A stretch of DNA of 64,000 nucleotides from Neopestalotiopsis rosae. Its lineage: Eukaryota > Ascomycota > Sordariomycetes > Amphisphaeriales > Sporocadaceae. Positions 22,901-34,024 of the stretch are shown piece by piece. Position 1 is the first letter of the stretch. Every line of letters starts with the position of its first letter. The notes under the pieces are model-generated. The model did not search any database. It worked only from the letters and a program-made list of their open reading frames with translations, and had not been told where the DNA came from. Position numbers and translations under genes: made by a program. The stretch lies in assembly GCA_023078685.1 (NCBI GenBank), contig JALGAS010000003.1:744001-808000 (forward strand). The letters are read 5' to 3'.

Positions 22901-23345
22901 CAAGGATCAAACTTCGTGGGCATCCTGGGCGTCTACTCGGGAGTGATGTCGGTATGGTTTGCTGGTGGTACCGGGCATCGAGCCGAGCCAGAGTTGCCCG
23001 AAGGCGTGGGTGCTTGCGGCCCCGCCGACTAAAATCTGCCAAGATGTCATTAATGCAAGCGGACTGCGCCAGTTCTATGGACCACTAGACTTCGGCCTCA
23101 TCCCTACTGGTGCGTATGAAACACGATATCTATTTAAGTTATGGCATATGGATCCACACGACGCCGTGGATATCTTCCAAGATACCGAATGTAAAGCAGC
23201 TATTGGTATACACTGGTTTACATGAGCGATGACCGGCGAGAGCGTGAATGAGCCACCCAACGTGTTGAGAGAAGCCCCGAGATATCATGGTATCGAGAGG
23301 AGGAGGATATTCATTGTGGTTGCAATCCGGGAGCCTCAGGTGTTC
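22901..23345 (+). pseudogene. Remnant of a NAPE-PLD-like metallo-beta-lactamase-fold hydrolase
   Basis: Fragments resemble the C-terminal half of N-acyl-phosphatidylethanolamine phospholipase D proteins: SVWFAGGTGHRAEPELP in one frame, then after a frame change FYGPLDFGLIPTGAYETRY, HMDPHDAVDIFQDTECKAAI and GIHWFT, a TGA, and AMTGESVNEPPNVLREAP. In the family the equivalent of the stop is the tryptophan of GTWxLT, so TGG to TGA is likely. The N-terminal HxHxDH metal site is absent. No active product is expected. The family assignment is from recalled motifs and should be treated as probable. Confidence 0.6.
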
Positions 23346-25367
23346 TGATCTATGGGATAGTTTGCGAGGATCCGTGAAGGACGAGTTCAACCTAGAGCAA
23401 TGCCGTGGTAATCACTTCAATGGTCCGGTTGGTATGCATTTGCGATGTCGACATCGATCTTCAAGTTTACGGAAGGACCCCGCATAAGTGATTCGAATCT
23501 TTACTTAATAAAGGACCTGCAGCAGCTCTGTCCGTGAGGAACATGGTCGCCTGGGTCGCGCAAAAAGCATAAGCGAAAAGGGGCCACTAATCACGACAGT
23601 TCAATAACTGATCCACCCTTCTAGAACAGTATCTTCGTATGTAATGTTCGAAATTTGTGTAGACCCACTCTTAATATGTAACTTTACGTGTCACTTAGAG
23701 GCCGGGCGATTTCATGATGACCATGCTGTTGCCCTGCTTATGCCCCCCCTTACTACGCGGCCAGAGCACTCAATTGGGAAGTGCTCAACGGCTGACCTGC
23801 ATGGTGGTTCGTGGGATGAGGTCGCATAAAAGTGAATTCACCTCCAATAAGAGAGGATTTCCAGTAAGACCCAATGCCGATTCATTTATGTCGGAGTGCA
23901 TGAGGCCGATATGGATATAAATTGCGTTAACAGCGCAAGTATTTGCATTTGCTTAGTCCACGAATTCTTCGGTCATCTTCCGTAGACCACTTTCAAAGCA
24001 GATTCCCCAAGCCCCCATGTTTCATGAATCTCCAACCCAAGGGTCCAGTAAAGTTAGGCTGAGCAGATCGTTCAGGTGATTGTAGCTTCTTTAATTGTTG
24101 TGTTTCTTGTTGCTCTGTACTGGATGCCAATCTGACTGGAAGGTAGCAGTCTTACTCTTGGCAGGTCATTTCGCGCCCAGGCAACGGCGCAGCCTTATCG
24201 AGTTTGAGTATCTTTAACGCATTATTGTATCAAATCCCACAGGCCGCGGGATCTCTCTTTTCCTTGGCCAGCTGTGCTGCGGAGCGGATCAATGTGAATG
24301 CAGGGATTCTGGACTGCAGCGTCATCAATACTTGGAAATAAGGTTCGTTCGTGCGATTGATACGATGATTGCATGGAGGTGAGAGCCCTATGTCGTGCTC
24401 TGTTGGGGTATTACTGGTCAATATTATCAAATATTGATTACGCTTTTTCACATCAACGATTATCATGCAGGACATGCAATCCGCGAATGAAAATATGATA
24501 AGCTGTATCGGCATCTGCCTTCCTCCAGCGGTGAAGGCATGACTCAGCCACTCGTCAACTAAGATGCGATCAACATGTGTGATGCTCGCCAGACCTTGCG
24601 GGTCGAATCCGTTCTTTTGCTGACAAGGATGGTCTGGTCTCGGTCCGCAATTAGCATGTTTCGCTTGATTGGCTATCATCCGGGGTTATCATGTAGCATG
24701 TCGCGAAGCAGATAGCGGAACTCCGGGCGCGGGATGTCCCGTTCGCATGATATACCCTGCCTTTGCCTGCTTAGCTAGTGAATCTACCCGTTTCTAGGCT
24801 CGTGGTGTTCGGGTCGCATGCACTTCCGAAAGAAGTGGAGGATTGATGGCGCAAATGGTAAAACCGCTGCATGAAGGTCCAATAGTCTCTTTTTTTCCAT
24901 TGTGCAAGATGGTAGAACAGTGTACAAATAGAGGATTACATTAATGTGGAATAGAGAGAGCCAGGAAGAGAGGCGCGAGATTGAGGGATGAGATTGGGCT
25001 TACCAGCAACTGCCACTTAGGGACATAGACGTACACTGTATGCATGTCATCACCTGCAGCTGAGTAATCGCTAGTATTGTGATCCACGAAGGAAAAGACT
25101 CAATGCCGGCAGTTCGCTTCGTTTGTGGTCTGGACTTGAAGTTCACCCTATCGCCAGAATAAGTGCCTTCAAGGTATGGCGCTTTCAGGGAGTATATGCA
25201 CCATTCGTGTCGTCACCTTCTGAATGGGTCCAATATTTCATCTGTACATTGCAGATCATGATGACAGGGAGGCTGTCCAACATGTGTTGAGGACTACATC
25301 TGTCAGTCGTAACCCCCTCTTTCAAGTTGTAGGATCAAGCAATACCGTGCAAGCAAGATCGTGCAAG
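23346..25367. other. Intergenic region, no supported gene
   Basis: About 2 kb upstream of the terpene cyclase gene. A 149-codon minus-strand frame at 24230-24679 has no recognisable motif and I do not call it a gene. The last 250 bp presumably hold the cyclase promoter. Confidence 0.45.
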
Positions 25368-26967
25368 ATGGACTCTTTGCAAACGCCTCCTCGAGGCATT
25401 ATTTTCGACCTCGGCGATGTCCTCTTCAAGTGGACCTCTGAAACAAAGACCACCATACCATCTAAAAAGCTGAGAAGCATACTCTCGACTCCTATCTGGC
25501 ATAGCTATGATCGTGGAGAGATCTCTCGGGAGAACTGTTATCAGCTAAGTGCTCAGCAATTCGACCTCCCTGTATCTGAGATCGCCGAGGCATTTGCCCA
25601 AGCAAGAGCATCTCTTCAGCCAGATGACACCATCGTCTCTTTCCTTCGCGAAGCCAAGAAAGATCCTTCCATTCGGGTGTACGCAATGTCTAACATTGGC
25701 CAAGAGGACTTTGAAGAGCTCGCAACCGGCGTGGACTGGACCCTCTTTGACCGAGTTTTCACCTCCGCAGCAGCAGGTATGCGAAAGCCGGAATTGGGAT
25801 TCTACCAACATGTACTAGATAATGTTGCCCTGGCCGGAAACCATCTCGTCTTTGTTGACGACAAGAAGGAGAATGTAGAGGCAGCAAAAGCATTGGGCAT
25901 GCGGGGGTTTGTCTTTGAGGACTCGGTAGTTGACGAGTTGCGCAAGATGTTCTTTAGCCCCATCGCCAAGGGCTGGAGATACTTGTTGGAGAATGCAAAG
26001 CATTGTAACTCGACCACGGAGAGCGGAATCACGTTTGGGGACAACTTCGCAAAGCTTCTGATCTTAGATGCATTGCGAGACGAGTAAGTGACTAGACATC
26101 AAGGCTTGCATGCGACAAGCAGACAAAGATTGCATCACTGACATTGTATTATTAGAAGTCTATGTGATCTCAGCTGGGGTTCCCAAACGACATGGAATTT
26201 CTTTTCCGGTGAGAATGAACGAACATACAGCACTACGAGAGACAAGAGGACTGATATGAGAGGTTCTCTGGCAGGCGAAACAGCTCTAATCCCGGGAGGC
26301 AAGTTCCCTGATGATCTTGACACCACATCGCTTGCTCTATCAGTTCTCCGGCCACCGAGCGATATTGCTTCGTCGGTCCTTGATACTATGGTCAATTACG
26401 TCACTGAGGATGGGGGCTTTCAGGTAAGCCACCCCAGGACGAGTGAAGACGGTCCTCTGGACTGACAGCATACAGACATACTATGACCGCAATAAAGCTA
26501 GAGTCGACCCTATAGCGAGCGCAAACATCCTCGCTTGTTTCTACTCCTACAACCGGGGCCGCGACCTCGAGCGTACCCTGCAGCTCGTGCGATCGGTACT
26601 CGTGGACCGATCCTACGTCCAGGGGACTCATTACTACGCTTCACCAGATGTCTGTCTGGGGTTCATCGGACGCCTCTTGCGTTCGTCGGGCGATGCGCAC
26701 CTGCAGACGACGCTGGGCTCACTGATGGAGTCGCGATTGCGTGAGCGCCTGGGACTTGGCGGCAGCGCATTGGATCTGGCCATGCGTATCACCACATGTG
26801 CTCAAATGGGAATTGCGTGCGAGCAGGATCGCGGAGTCTTGCTGAACTTGCAATGCAAGGATGGAAGCTGGGAAGCTGGCTGGATGTACCAGTACGGCTC
26901 CACAGGGATGAAGATTGGAAATCGTGCGGTGACCACAGCGATGGCGGTTGCAGCCTTGTCGGCTTAG
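25368..26967 (+). CDS. HAD-fused class II terpene cyclase (AstC/drimenyl diphosphate synthase type)
   Basis: Exons 25368-26083, 26156-26423 and 26476-26967 give 491 residues. The N-terminal half is a HAD-like domain: IIFDLGDVLF (motif I), AMSNIG (motif II), MRKPELGFY (motif III) and VFVDDKKENVEAA (motif IV). The C-terminal half carries PDDLDTTS, a DxDTT class II cyclase motif whose central Asp protonates the substrate, and a QW-like segment LQCKDGSWEAGWMYQYG. This architecture is that of AstC of the Aspergillus oryzae astellolide pathway and related fungal enzymes, which cyclise farnesyl diphosphate to drimane-type products. The frame continues 48 codons upstream, but the ATG at MDSLQTPPRG fits the domain start. 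The MBOAT acyltransferase downstream supports a terpenoid role. Product identity (drimenyl diphosphate or another) is inferred. Confidence 0.87.
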
Positions 26968-27857
26968 AATATGCAGGTCGATTACAATGATACACTTCAA
27001 TGACTCAGTACGATTTTAAATACAGCGATCAGCTACATAAGCAATCAGTCTCACGGAGCAAGACAGATATGTGATTGATTAGGATGAACCAAAAATCCTT
27101 CGTAGATGTGTAATGATATGACTGCCACCTAGCCCGACCTCTGGTACTTTTTGAGAACAGTGATTTCGTTAGACAACAAAGTTCAGCATTGACAGGTATT
27201 TCAACAATTGTCAGAACTTGTCTTGCCATTGTGAGTGCGCCTAGTGCCCAGCATTGAGGTTGACGGTACGTGTTTGTGCTTATTTGTGATGTTTATTAGC
27301 GAGAAGCGCAATCAGCGAGAAGTGCAATCATAATCGAACTTCATCTTTCGACCAACATTTTGTCGTATTAGGCTCCCATAATCTTCGCGTCATCAAAATT
27401 AGCTAGTCACTAATGTAATCGAAAGCTGGAAATTGTAAGTATGAAAAGCTCTCCAGCATGAGTTGCGCATTTGTTGTTGACGATATTTAATCCTCCATGT
27501 TATGGTACTCACAAGCAGCCTAGCGCTATCTATCAGTGGTATTCATACCCTAGCCGGGGCGCTGGACTGCGCCATATTGGCGCATATCGCTAATGCATGT
27601 GTACCTGCCGCTAGTATTCCTTCTACCAACAATAAAGAGACATAATATTGCTCCGTTAAGCATATGGCGTGAAATCCCTCGCCAACATTGCGAAATGTTT
27701 TCTACTTTTACTTCCTCATTTTTTCTTCTCAATACGTGGAAGCTGTACAAGTGCTTCGTAGTGCTCATTCCTTGACGCGGTTTCGGTCTCTCTTGCTTCG
27801 CCTAGGCCTGGCTAGGACGTGTGTATGCTTTGTGCGCACTCTGTTACAGCGCCCACC
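26968..27857. other. Intergenic region without recognised features
   Basis: About 890 bp between the terpene cyclase and the MBOAT gene, both on the plus strand. It would hold a terminator and a promoter; no gene was seen. Confidence 0.5.
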
Positions 27858-29199
27858 ATGACTTATCATCCTTTGCTCGATTCATTCGCCGTGGTCGGAC
27901 TCACGGCCCTCGTTATCGGCTTTACCCATTCCCATTCACCATTACGCATTGGATGTCTACCTATATTGATAGCTCTCACATGGCATTGCCTTGTCGAGTG
28001 TCCGGTACAGATCAGCAGGAGCGCATGGGCATCGGCCGTTGGAGGATATACACTCTCGTCCGTGATACACTACTTGGACGTCGCCCTACTCAGCGGATGG
28101 AGCTTTGATCTCCAGGGGCCGTCGAGGGACTTGATCCGTGGGACCAAATCTGCGCAAAGCGCCAAGTCGGCATCGCGGTCCGTCCGGAGGAAATCAGGCA
28201 TCGCCGCGCGTCTGCGGTTCGGCTTTGGCGTCTTCTTTTCGTGGCGCTTTGTCAAGACTCCCTACCAGGTCAGGGGGGTGCCTCAGCTGGACCCTCGCTT
28301 GCGGTCGTCTCATGCACGCTATCTGCTCAATAGGGCAGCGACCATAGTAATATGTTATCTCTTGCTCGACATTATGGATTCGTCTGCGGATGCAGAGGTG
28401 GCGGAAAGGTTTTACTCTCCTGAGAAAACTGGTGTGTTCTCACGATTCCGTGAGGTCACTTTCGAGGAACTGATCATGAGGCTTTTCGCGGCCATTGGTC
28501 TGTGTGCTGGTCTTATATCATTTCAACGGGGCGTTTACAGCATCGTGGCCTTTGTCTGCGTCGGGTTGGGCGTGAGCGATCCCGAGGACTGGCCCCCTTT
28601 CAATGGTCCAATTCTGCAAACGTACACTTTGAGACTGTTTTGGAGGTAAGTCTGCAGATGAACATGTCAGCATCATACAATGAGTCTCACGTTCTCTAGC
28701 TCGTTTTGGCACCAGATTAACACGCATCGACTCAACGTTTTATCCAATTTCTTGCTCCACGATGTCCTGAGGCTTCCAAGAGGTGGAAATCGGGTGAGAT
28801 ATGCACGCGCTTGGCTGATCTTCCTGCTTTCTGGCGTCTGGCATGTAGCAATAGACTTCTCCTCAGGTGAGTGTACCGATGGCTTCTCGCGCACAACTGT
28901 AGGTCTAACCTACTGCAGGCATACCGATGCAAGAATCAGGAGCGCTTCAATTCTTCTCGATTCAACCCCTGGGCATTGTCTTTGAAGACTTGATTCTCTC
29001 CCGGCTCCATCTTGTTCCTGGATTCAAACAAAAGCGACCTCCGACCATGGTACAACGCTGTATCGGGTTCGCCTGGGTGGGTCTGTGGATGGCGTGGACA
29101 GCACCGGCATACCTATATCCGATTATGGACAAGAGCGGATCAGACGATGGAGTGGCGCCCATCAGTATTGTCGGCCTGATAAAGCATAAGCTGGGTTGA
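27858..29199 (+). CDS. MBOAT wax-synthase-like O-acyltransferase (terpenoid acyltransferase type)
   Basis: Exons 27858-28645, 28700-28866 and 28919-29199 give 411 residues with about eight hydrophobic segments. The diagnostic region of the wax synthase/MBOAT_2 group is intact: LRLFWSSFWHQINTHRL, then RAWLIFLLSGVWHVAID, whose His in an SGxxH context is the expected catalytic residue. The start chosen has a strong CACCATGA context; an in-frame ATG at 27825 would add 11 residues. Relatives in fungal meroterpenoid and sesquiterpenoid clusters acetylate or acylate terpene alcohols at the ER. Lying 0.9 kb downstream of a terpene cyclase on the same strand, it probably acylates the cyclase-derived alcohol; this is inference from context. 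Confidence 0.85.
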
Positions 29200-29435
29200 A
29201 TCAATGATGATCACTCTGTTTTATAACTGTTCTACGTGCTCAGGTGGGAACGAAGTTTTGGACAAATGAAGTGATTAATTAGATTGTTTAATATGTGTAG
29301 AGAATAGTGGAGATGTAGAGGACTATTTGTACAGGTTGGTCGATAGGGAGGCGTGAAGCCGAAACGTAGAAGGGCGCGCTCCTTTCTCAAAAACTCAAGA
29401 CATATCCTTGCCGTGCAGCTCGTTGACTGCGGCGA

Positions 29436-30301
29436 TCAACCAGCATACGGAGGAAGAGTCGTACCACCTGGCACAATCTGAGTCCAAAGGTCTCCCCGTC
29501 TAAATTCCTCCAGCCACTCAAGCAAGGCCGGTGGAACCATACTAGATCGCCTAGCATCGGCTACCCGACAAAGAAAAACCAGCATATGAGCATCAAGTAC
29601 AGTGGGGGAGTCCCCAAAGATGTAGCGAATGGGCTGCGAGGACTCGCCACGACTTTTCTGCTTCAGGTCCAGCACCTTGGCGCATAGCTCTCGAGTCTTG
29701 TCTTCGTGCTCGGCCAGAGTGTCTTGGGTCAGCGTCCCCTGTCTTCCCTTGAGTCTGAACGTCAAGAGTTAGCCATGTTGTATCAAAATGGGAACGTGAG
29801 TTCTACAGATTTGACGTATATTTTTGCTTTGCGCTCCAAAGCACTGCGGTACGCATCCGACAGTGCGGGCTGCTGGAGCAGTTCCTCAACCTTGTCGACG
29901 AGTTTTGTGGGATGTTTCGACGCAGTTCCAAACGTCAAGACGCCATAATTGATCACGTGAAGCTCCTTGATCAGAGACCTAATGACCGCCTCGTGCTCCC
30001 TTGGCAAAAGACGAGGGTACCAGTCGCATAGATAAAAGGAGATGTCGACACTCTCGGGCATGGGCTCGGGCAAGTGCTCATCGTTTGTGAGCACGGGAAC
30101 CTGGCCGTCGCGATTGACCTTGCACAAGAAGTGCTCGGTCAACTGCTCTGGGTTCTCTGAACTGATGTCCACGAGCTCGAAGCGCATGTCCATGTCGGGC
30201 AGTCCTTCTCTCGGGGGTCCTCTCATTGCAAAGGTCGTGCGAACCATGGTGGCACAAATAGAGTAGGTGGCATAATAGAGGTGGAAGGGAGTCGAAGACA
30301 T
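29436..30301 (-). CDS. Glutathione S-transferase-like protein
   Basis: Two exons, 30301-29807 and most likely 29738-29436 (68 nt intron with a CTAAC branch point; a nearby AAG acceptor is also possible), give about 265 residues. The N-terminal thioredoxin-like domain is seen in LYYATYSICATMVRTTFA and in the glutathione-site region GQVPVL followed by MPESVDISFYL. The C-terminal helical domain includes IFGDSPTVLDAHMLVFL, typical of GST C-domains. The usual catalytic Ser/Tyr is not obvious, though SIC may provide a Cys/Ser. It is convergent with the MBOAT gene and could be part of the terpenoid locus or a general detoxifying enzyme; the sequence does not decide. Confidence 0.75.
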
Positions 30302-30840
30302 CTTGGTTGGTATTTGAGTTGAACGTGGTGTTTTCGGTATCTGTGATTGAAGACGTATCTCGTTGCGCAGGAGTGTTGTGTATGCGAGCTGTACTCTTTT
30401 GCATCATGTTTTTGGAGACAAAATCATTTCTTATATATTCGCAGTGACGTAATATTATATGATTTAACGAGACTCTGTAAGTATGTAACTGCTCACCTCC
30501 GCTTACTTAAAACCAACTGTGCAATATGTGTACATCCGTGGTGCATTGGATTATAGCGCCACACATTGACCAAAAGCTAGCATTCGAATGATATCGTGAA
30601 TTTGATCTCGACTATTAGAAAGTCCGACGTCTAAGGAGAGACTCTGAGACGCCAAAAGCGGCTACGACTTGGGTGACGATCCTTCGGGATATTGTATTAT
30701 CCGCCCGCCAAGTGAATAAAAACTTAGGGGACCATAATAGAGCAAGGCGGCTTAGTACTGCATTACTGCTGCAGATCAAGCGAGCGCTAATGGCCTAGAC
30801 AGCTTGTAAGCGCTCTCCGAGGCCGCTGACTAAGGCAGAC
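30302..30840. other. Intergenic region left of the TIR element
   Basis: About 540 bp holding the GST promoter; no gene recognised. Confidence 0.5.
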
Positions 30841-31534
30841 ATTCTCAACGGCTCCCAATACATCCACGGGGCCCCGTGGATCTAAGTTTTCACGGGGCCC
30901 CGTGGAAATTATGTAAGCACGTATTTCCCAAGAGCTGCGCATCCCGTTGTCTTCCTTACCACAAATGCAATTGCCAATTCGTTGTGAGATCCGTATTTGT
31001 TATCATCGTATTTCTCATCCTGGACTTTCTTAATTTATTTTACGAGGCTTGGCGGACGTGGTTGAAGAAATTGTGATATTGAGCATTATTCGTAGTGGTG
31101 CGCTGTATCTCTAGTTCTGGCGCTGCGCTATACCACCGACTATATTGGACTACCTATTGCACTGGACCACCCACTGCACTAGACCACCCACTGTATTGGA
31201 CTACCTGCATGAACGATATAATTGCTTGCCGGCTCCCGATGCAGGGCTTATTGCGAAGCCCACGTATACCGGGGGTAGCGCAATTAACGGTGCAGTGCAA
31301 TTGTTATGCAGTGCAAGAAGTGCAGTGCAGTTATGGTGCAGTGCAAGAAGTGTAGCGCAATTGTGGTGCAGTGCCACTGCATTTAGTGGTATTATATAGT
31401 GGGTAGTCCAGTGCAGTAGGTGGTTCAGTATGGTGATTTTGGCTGTGTTGGTGGACGCTTACATAATATTCACGGGGCCCCGTGGAAACTTAGATCCACG
31501 GGGCCCCGTGGATGTATTGGGAGCCATTCTCAAC
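30841..31534. mobile_element. Non-autonomous TIR DNA transposon (MITE-like) with 9 bp target duplication
   Basis: A 676 bp element (30850-31525) begins GGCTCCCAATACATCC and ends with the inverted copy. The terminal inverted repeats are about 68 bp (30850-30918 and 31459-31525), nearly perfect, and each contains two copies of the palindrome CCACGGGGCCCCGTGG (one copy per end is slightly degenerate). The flanks carry the identical 9-mer ATTCTCAAC on both sides (30841-30849 and 31526-31534), a target site duplication. A 9 bp duplication with long inverted repeats is characteristic of the Mutator-like (MULE) superfamily. The interior has subterminal short tandem units and no transposase frame, so it would depend on an element elsewhere. 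Confidence 0.92.
31130..31440. repeat. Subterminal short tandem repeats inside the TIR element
   Basis: The left part has four imperfect units around CTGCACTAGACCACCCA (about 31130-31215). The right part (31290-31380) has units around GTGCAGTGCAAGAAGTG, and near 31395-31430 an inverted copy of the left units. Such subterminal arrays often serve as transposase binding sites. Confidence 0.7.
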
Positions 31535-31921
31535 CGCAGGGACCAGATTAGCAGAAAAGGGTCGCGGCTATTACTGGACGGTGCGCTCCGTGGTTCTTCC
31601 GGCGACAGTGGGGTTGATTTGCCGCGGAGACTCGCGATACCCCCGAAAACGCCGTTCTGGTACCGAATTGTGACCACGCGATGAGAGATCCGGTCTTTGA
31701 CGGACCCGCTGTAACGCCGGCCACAACAGTCCGTCTCGTCAAAGGTCGTTGCGGCGTTTGTTGATATTCGATGGCTTGGAACGTGGAAATAGCAAAACGT
31801 CAAATTTCTTGGAGGATTGAGGACATAGCACTTGTACAGAGTACAGAAAAGCGTAACTATAATCAGAGTTCCGGACGCCTTTTATGGGGACTCTGTGCTG
31901 TAAGGTAACTCGACTGTGATT
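31535..31921. other. Intergenic region right of the TIR element
   Basis: About 390 bp between the element and the 3' end of the regulator; no gene recognised. Confidence 0.5.
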
Positions 31922-34024
31922 TCAAAGCTCTTGTGTCTCTGCAAAGACGGCATCCCAGTCTGTAAATGGAAGAACTGGATTCTGAGGATCTAAATACATC
32001 CATGACATGTCGTCCATGCCGCCAAAGAAATCAATCCCGTCCGGCCTCCACGCTGACACATGGCCTCCGTGCTGGTCGTGCGTTGCAATGGAGTTTGCAT
32101 CTTCATTGACTGCGCTGGTGTTCAGGGCTTCGAAACCGCGTTCATTTGGATGATTATGGTTATGATGTGTATCTTCCCTCTCGACTTGGAGAAGAGCAAC
32201 ACTGGGTAATTTTCCTAGCTCCGTTGAAACCTTTTGTGCCAATGATGCCATGGCATCAGCAGCACTCCATTTTCTTTGCAGAGTTTGTAGAATACCGCAA
32301 GCCGTATTGAAATCTTGGTGGGCTTCTTCTTGCTCAAAGGCTAGTCGGCTGTATCGCATTTGTTGGAAACAGACAGACAGTGCTAATGATGCCCCATAGA
32401 CGATGACGGGAAGGGGTTGGAGTGTGTTGAGGTGCTCTTCGTCTTTCATGTAGCGGATGATTTGGCCATATGAAAACTGTTGCCTCAGGCGGGCAGGTGT
32501 AACGCTGGGCAAAGTCTGGATAGTCTTCAAGCGATGCGAGATGATTGCTGTCGCGAGGAAGAATATGCGTAGAGTGGCTGCGTAAGATTAGTAAACGTGT
32601 TCAAGTGGGCCGAATCTGAAATGCATACCAAGCGTAGAGGATGGAAGGTCCCATCCCTGAGATTCTTCCACGAGTTGTTCGAATCCATGATAATCCAACT
32701 CCACTTCTACGACTGAACTGTCAGTAGTCGGACGGTATAATCTGATGGCATTGCTCAGCATCTTGGATATTCGGAACCATATGTCAAAAGCCACTGATCC
32801 GGACTCAACTGGAGTCAACGGCTCAATTGCGGTGTCTATGTCGTTGATGAGACAAGGTCGCGAATGCATGGCAGAGTTGAGTCTGTCCAGTGTCCACAGA
32901 CACCACCAAAGCCTCTTCATTTCGTAGCCTTCATCACTAGGGCGATGTAGATGCAGGGCAAGGGAGTGTGCATTGTGAATAGCTTGAGCAATATGGCCAG
33001 ATGCCTCTTCTGCTCCGTCGCGTCCTTCATGATGGAGTGAAAGAAGCCCCAATACTCGAATCAAGGTGATCTTTTTGAGACTTGTCTTGCCAGAGAGCGA
33101 AGTCGTGACCATGTGGTACAGCTTCGAACAGAACGCACGGACGGGTATGGGTTGCTCTGGCGAAGGCAACAGTCTCAAATACGGTGTTGCCGCATGATGT
33201 TTGGCGGCAAGCAGACACACGACCTGGAGCAATGGTATGGGAACAGCGTTGCGCGTCAGCAATGTCCGAAACTCCTCCTCATTCAGAAGAGGAATTATGG
33301 GATGGATATTGGTGAAATAGAGGTTCGTCAGAGCCAGCAGGTCCTCGAGCCTAATGAAGTCTGGAGCTTTCTGGACTGACTGACTGGCTACATGCGTAGC
33401 AGACGCGGTGTTTCGGGCAAGAGGACTCTGTCTATTGTGCGGCTGCGCATGAACCCATACACCGATCATTCCTCGCGATGTACCCAACATTTCATCCGAC
33501 GGAGTACTCGCATCTATAAGCCTAGCCTCTGGGTTCAAGTCGCCCACAAACCGCGGCGAAGCATCGCTCTCATTCGCTTCGAACTCGTCATGGCTATTCG
33601 TCTCGTCATCTCTGGCCGGTGATGATATAAGCTGGGTATCAGGTATGGTATGTCTCCTGTTTCGGTCTCCCGCTTCGCGAGGCAGGTTGGTTGAAGTAAC
33701 AGCATTTGAAGCCGAAGAATTATTATTGCCCCAATTGGAAGTACTGCGTGCTTGGCTGTTGTTGGGTTGTTTTCTGGGGCGACCAGGAGAATCTAGTACG
33801 CTTTCGTCGGTGGCAGACGGCTCTGCCAGCGTTGAACTGGACTGACGCTGATGATAGCAACGCCTCTATTCAAGGCCATTAGAAACCGACCACCAGTATC
33901 TGTGTTATGTGGGTGCACGTAGACTCACCTTTTTCATCCGACATCGATCACAGGCCGTTCTGTTGCGCAATCGTCGGGATCGGCCATCGGGGTTATCCTG
34001 AGGGACGAAAGTGAAGTTGACCAT
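31922..34024 (-). CDS. Fungal-specific transcription factor with an incomplete Zn2Cys6 cluster
   Basis: Exons 34024-33929, 33865-32629 and 32577-31922 give 662 residues. Exon 1 ends in TACDRCRMKK and exon 2 opens RRCYHQ, giving the first half of a zinc cluster, C-DR-C-RMKKRR-C. The second half (C-x2-C-x6-C) is missing: the next cysteine lies far downstream. The fungal transcription factor domain is otherwise normal (LTNLYFTNIHPIIPLLNEEEF, LWWCLWTLDR, SRPCLINDIDTAIEP). The start has the context CCACCATGG and the splice sites are standard, so the missing half is not obviously a modelling error. As the nearest regulator to the terpene cyclase and MBOAT genes it may control that locus, perhaps without canonical DNA binding. 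Confidence 0.82.

Noticed and set aside
24230..24679. 149-codon minus-strand frame
   Set aside because: No motif and no paralogue; it lies in a region of gene debris.
29436..30301. Maleylacetoacetate isomerase to complete the homogentisate pathway
   Set aside because: The N-terminal motif and layout fit a general GST-like protein; the zeta-class SSCxWRVR signature is absent.
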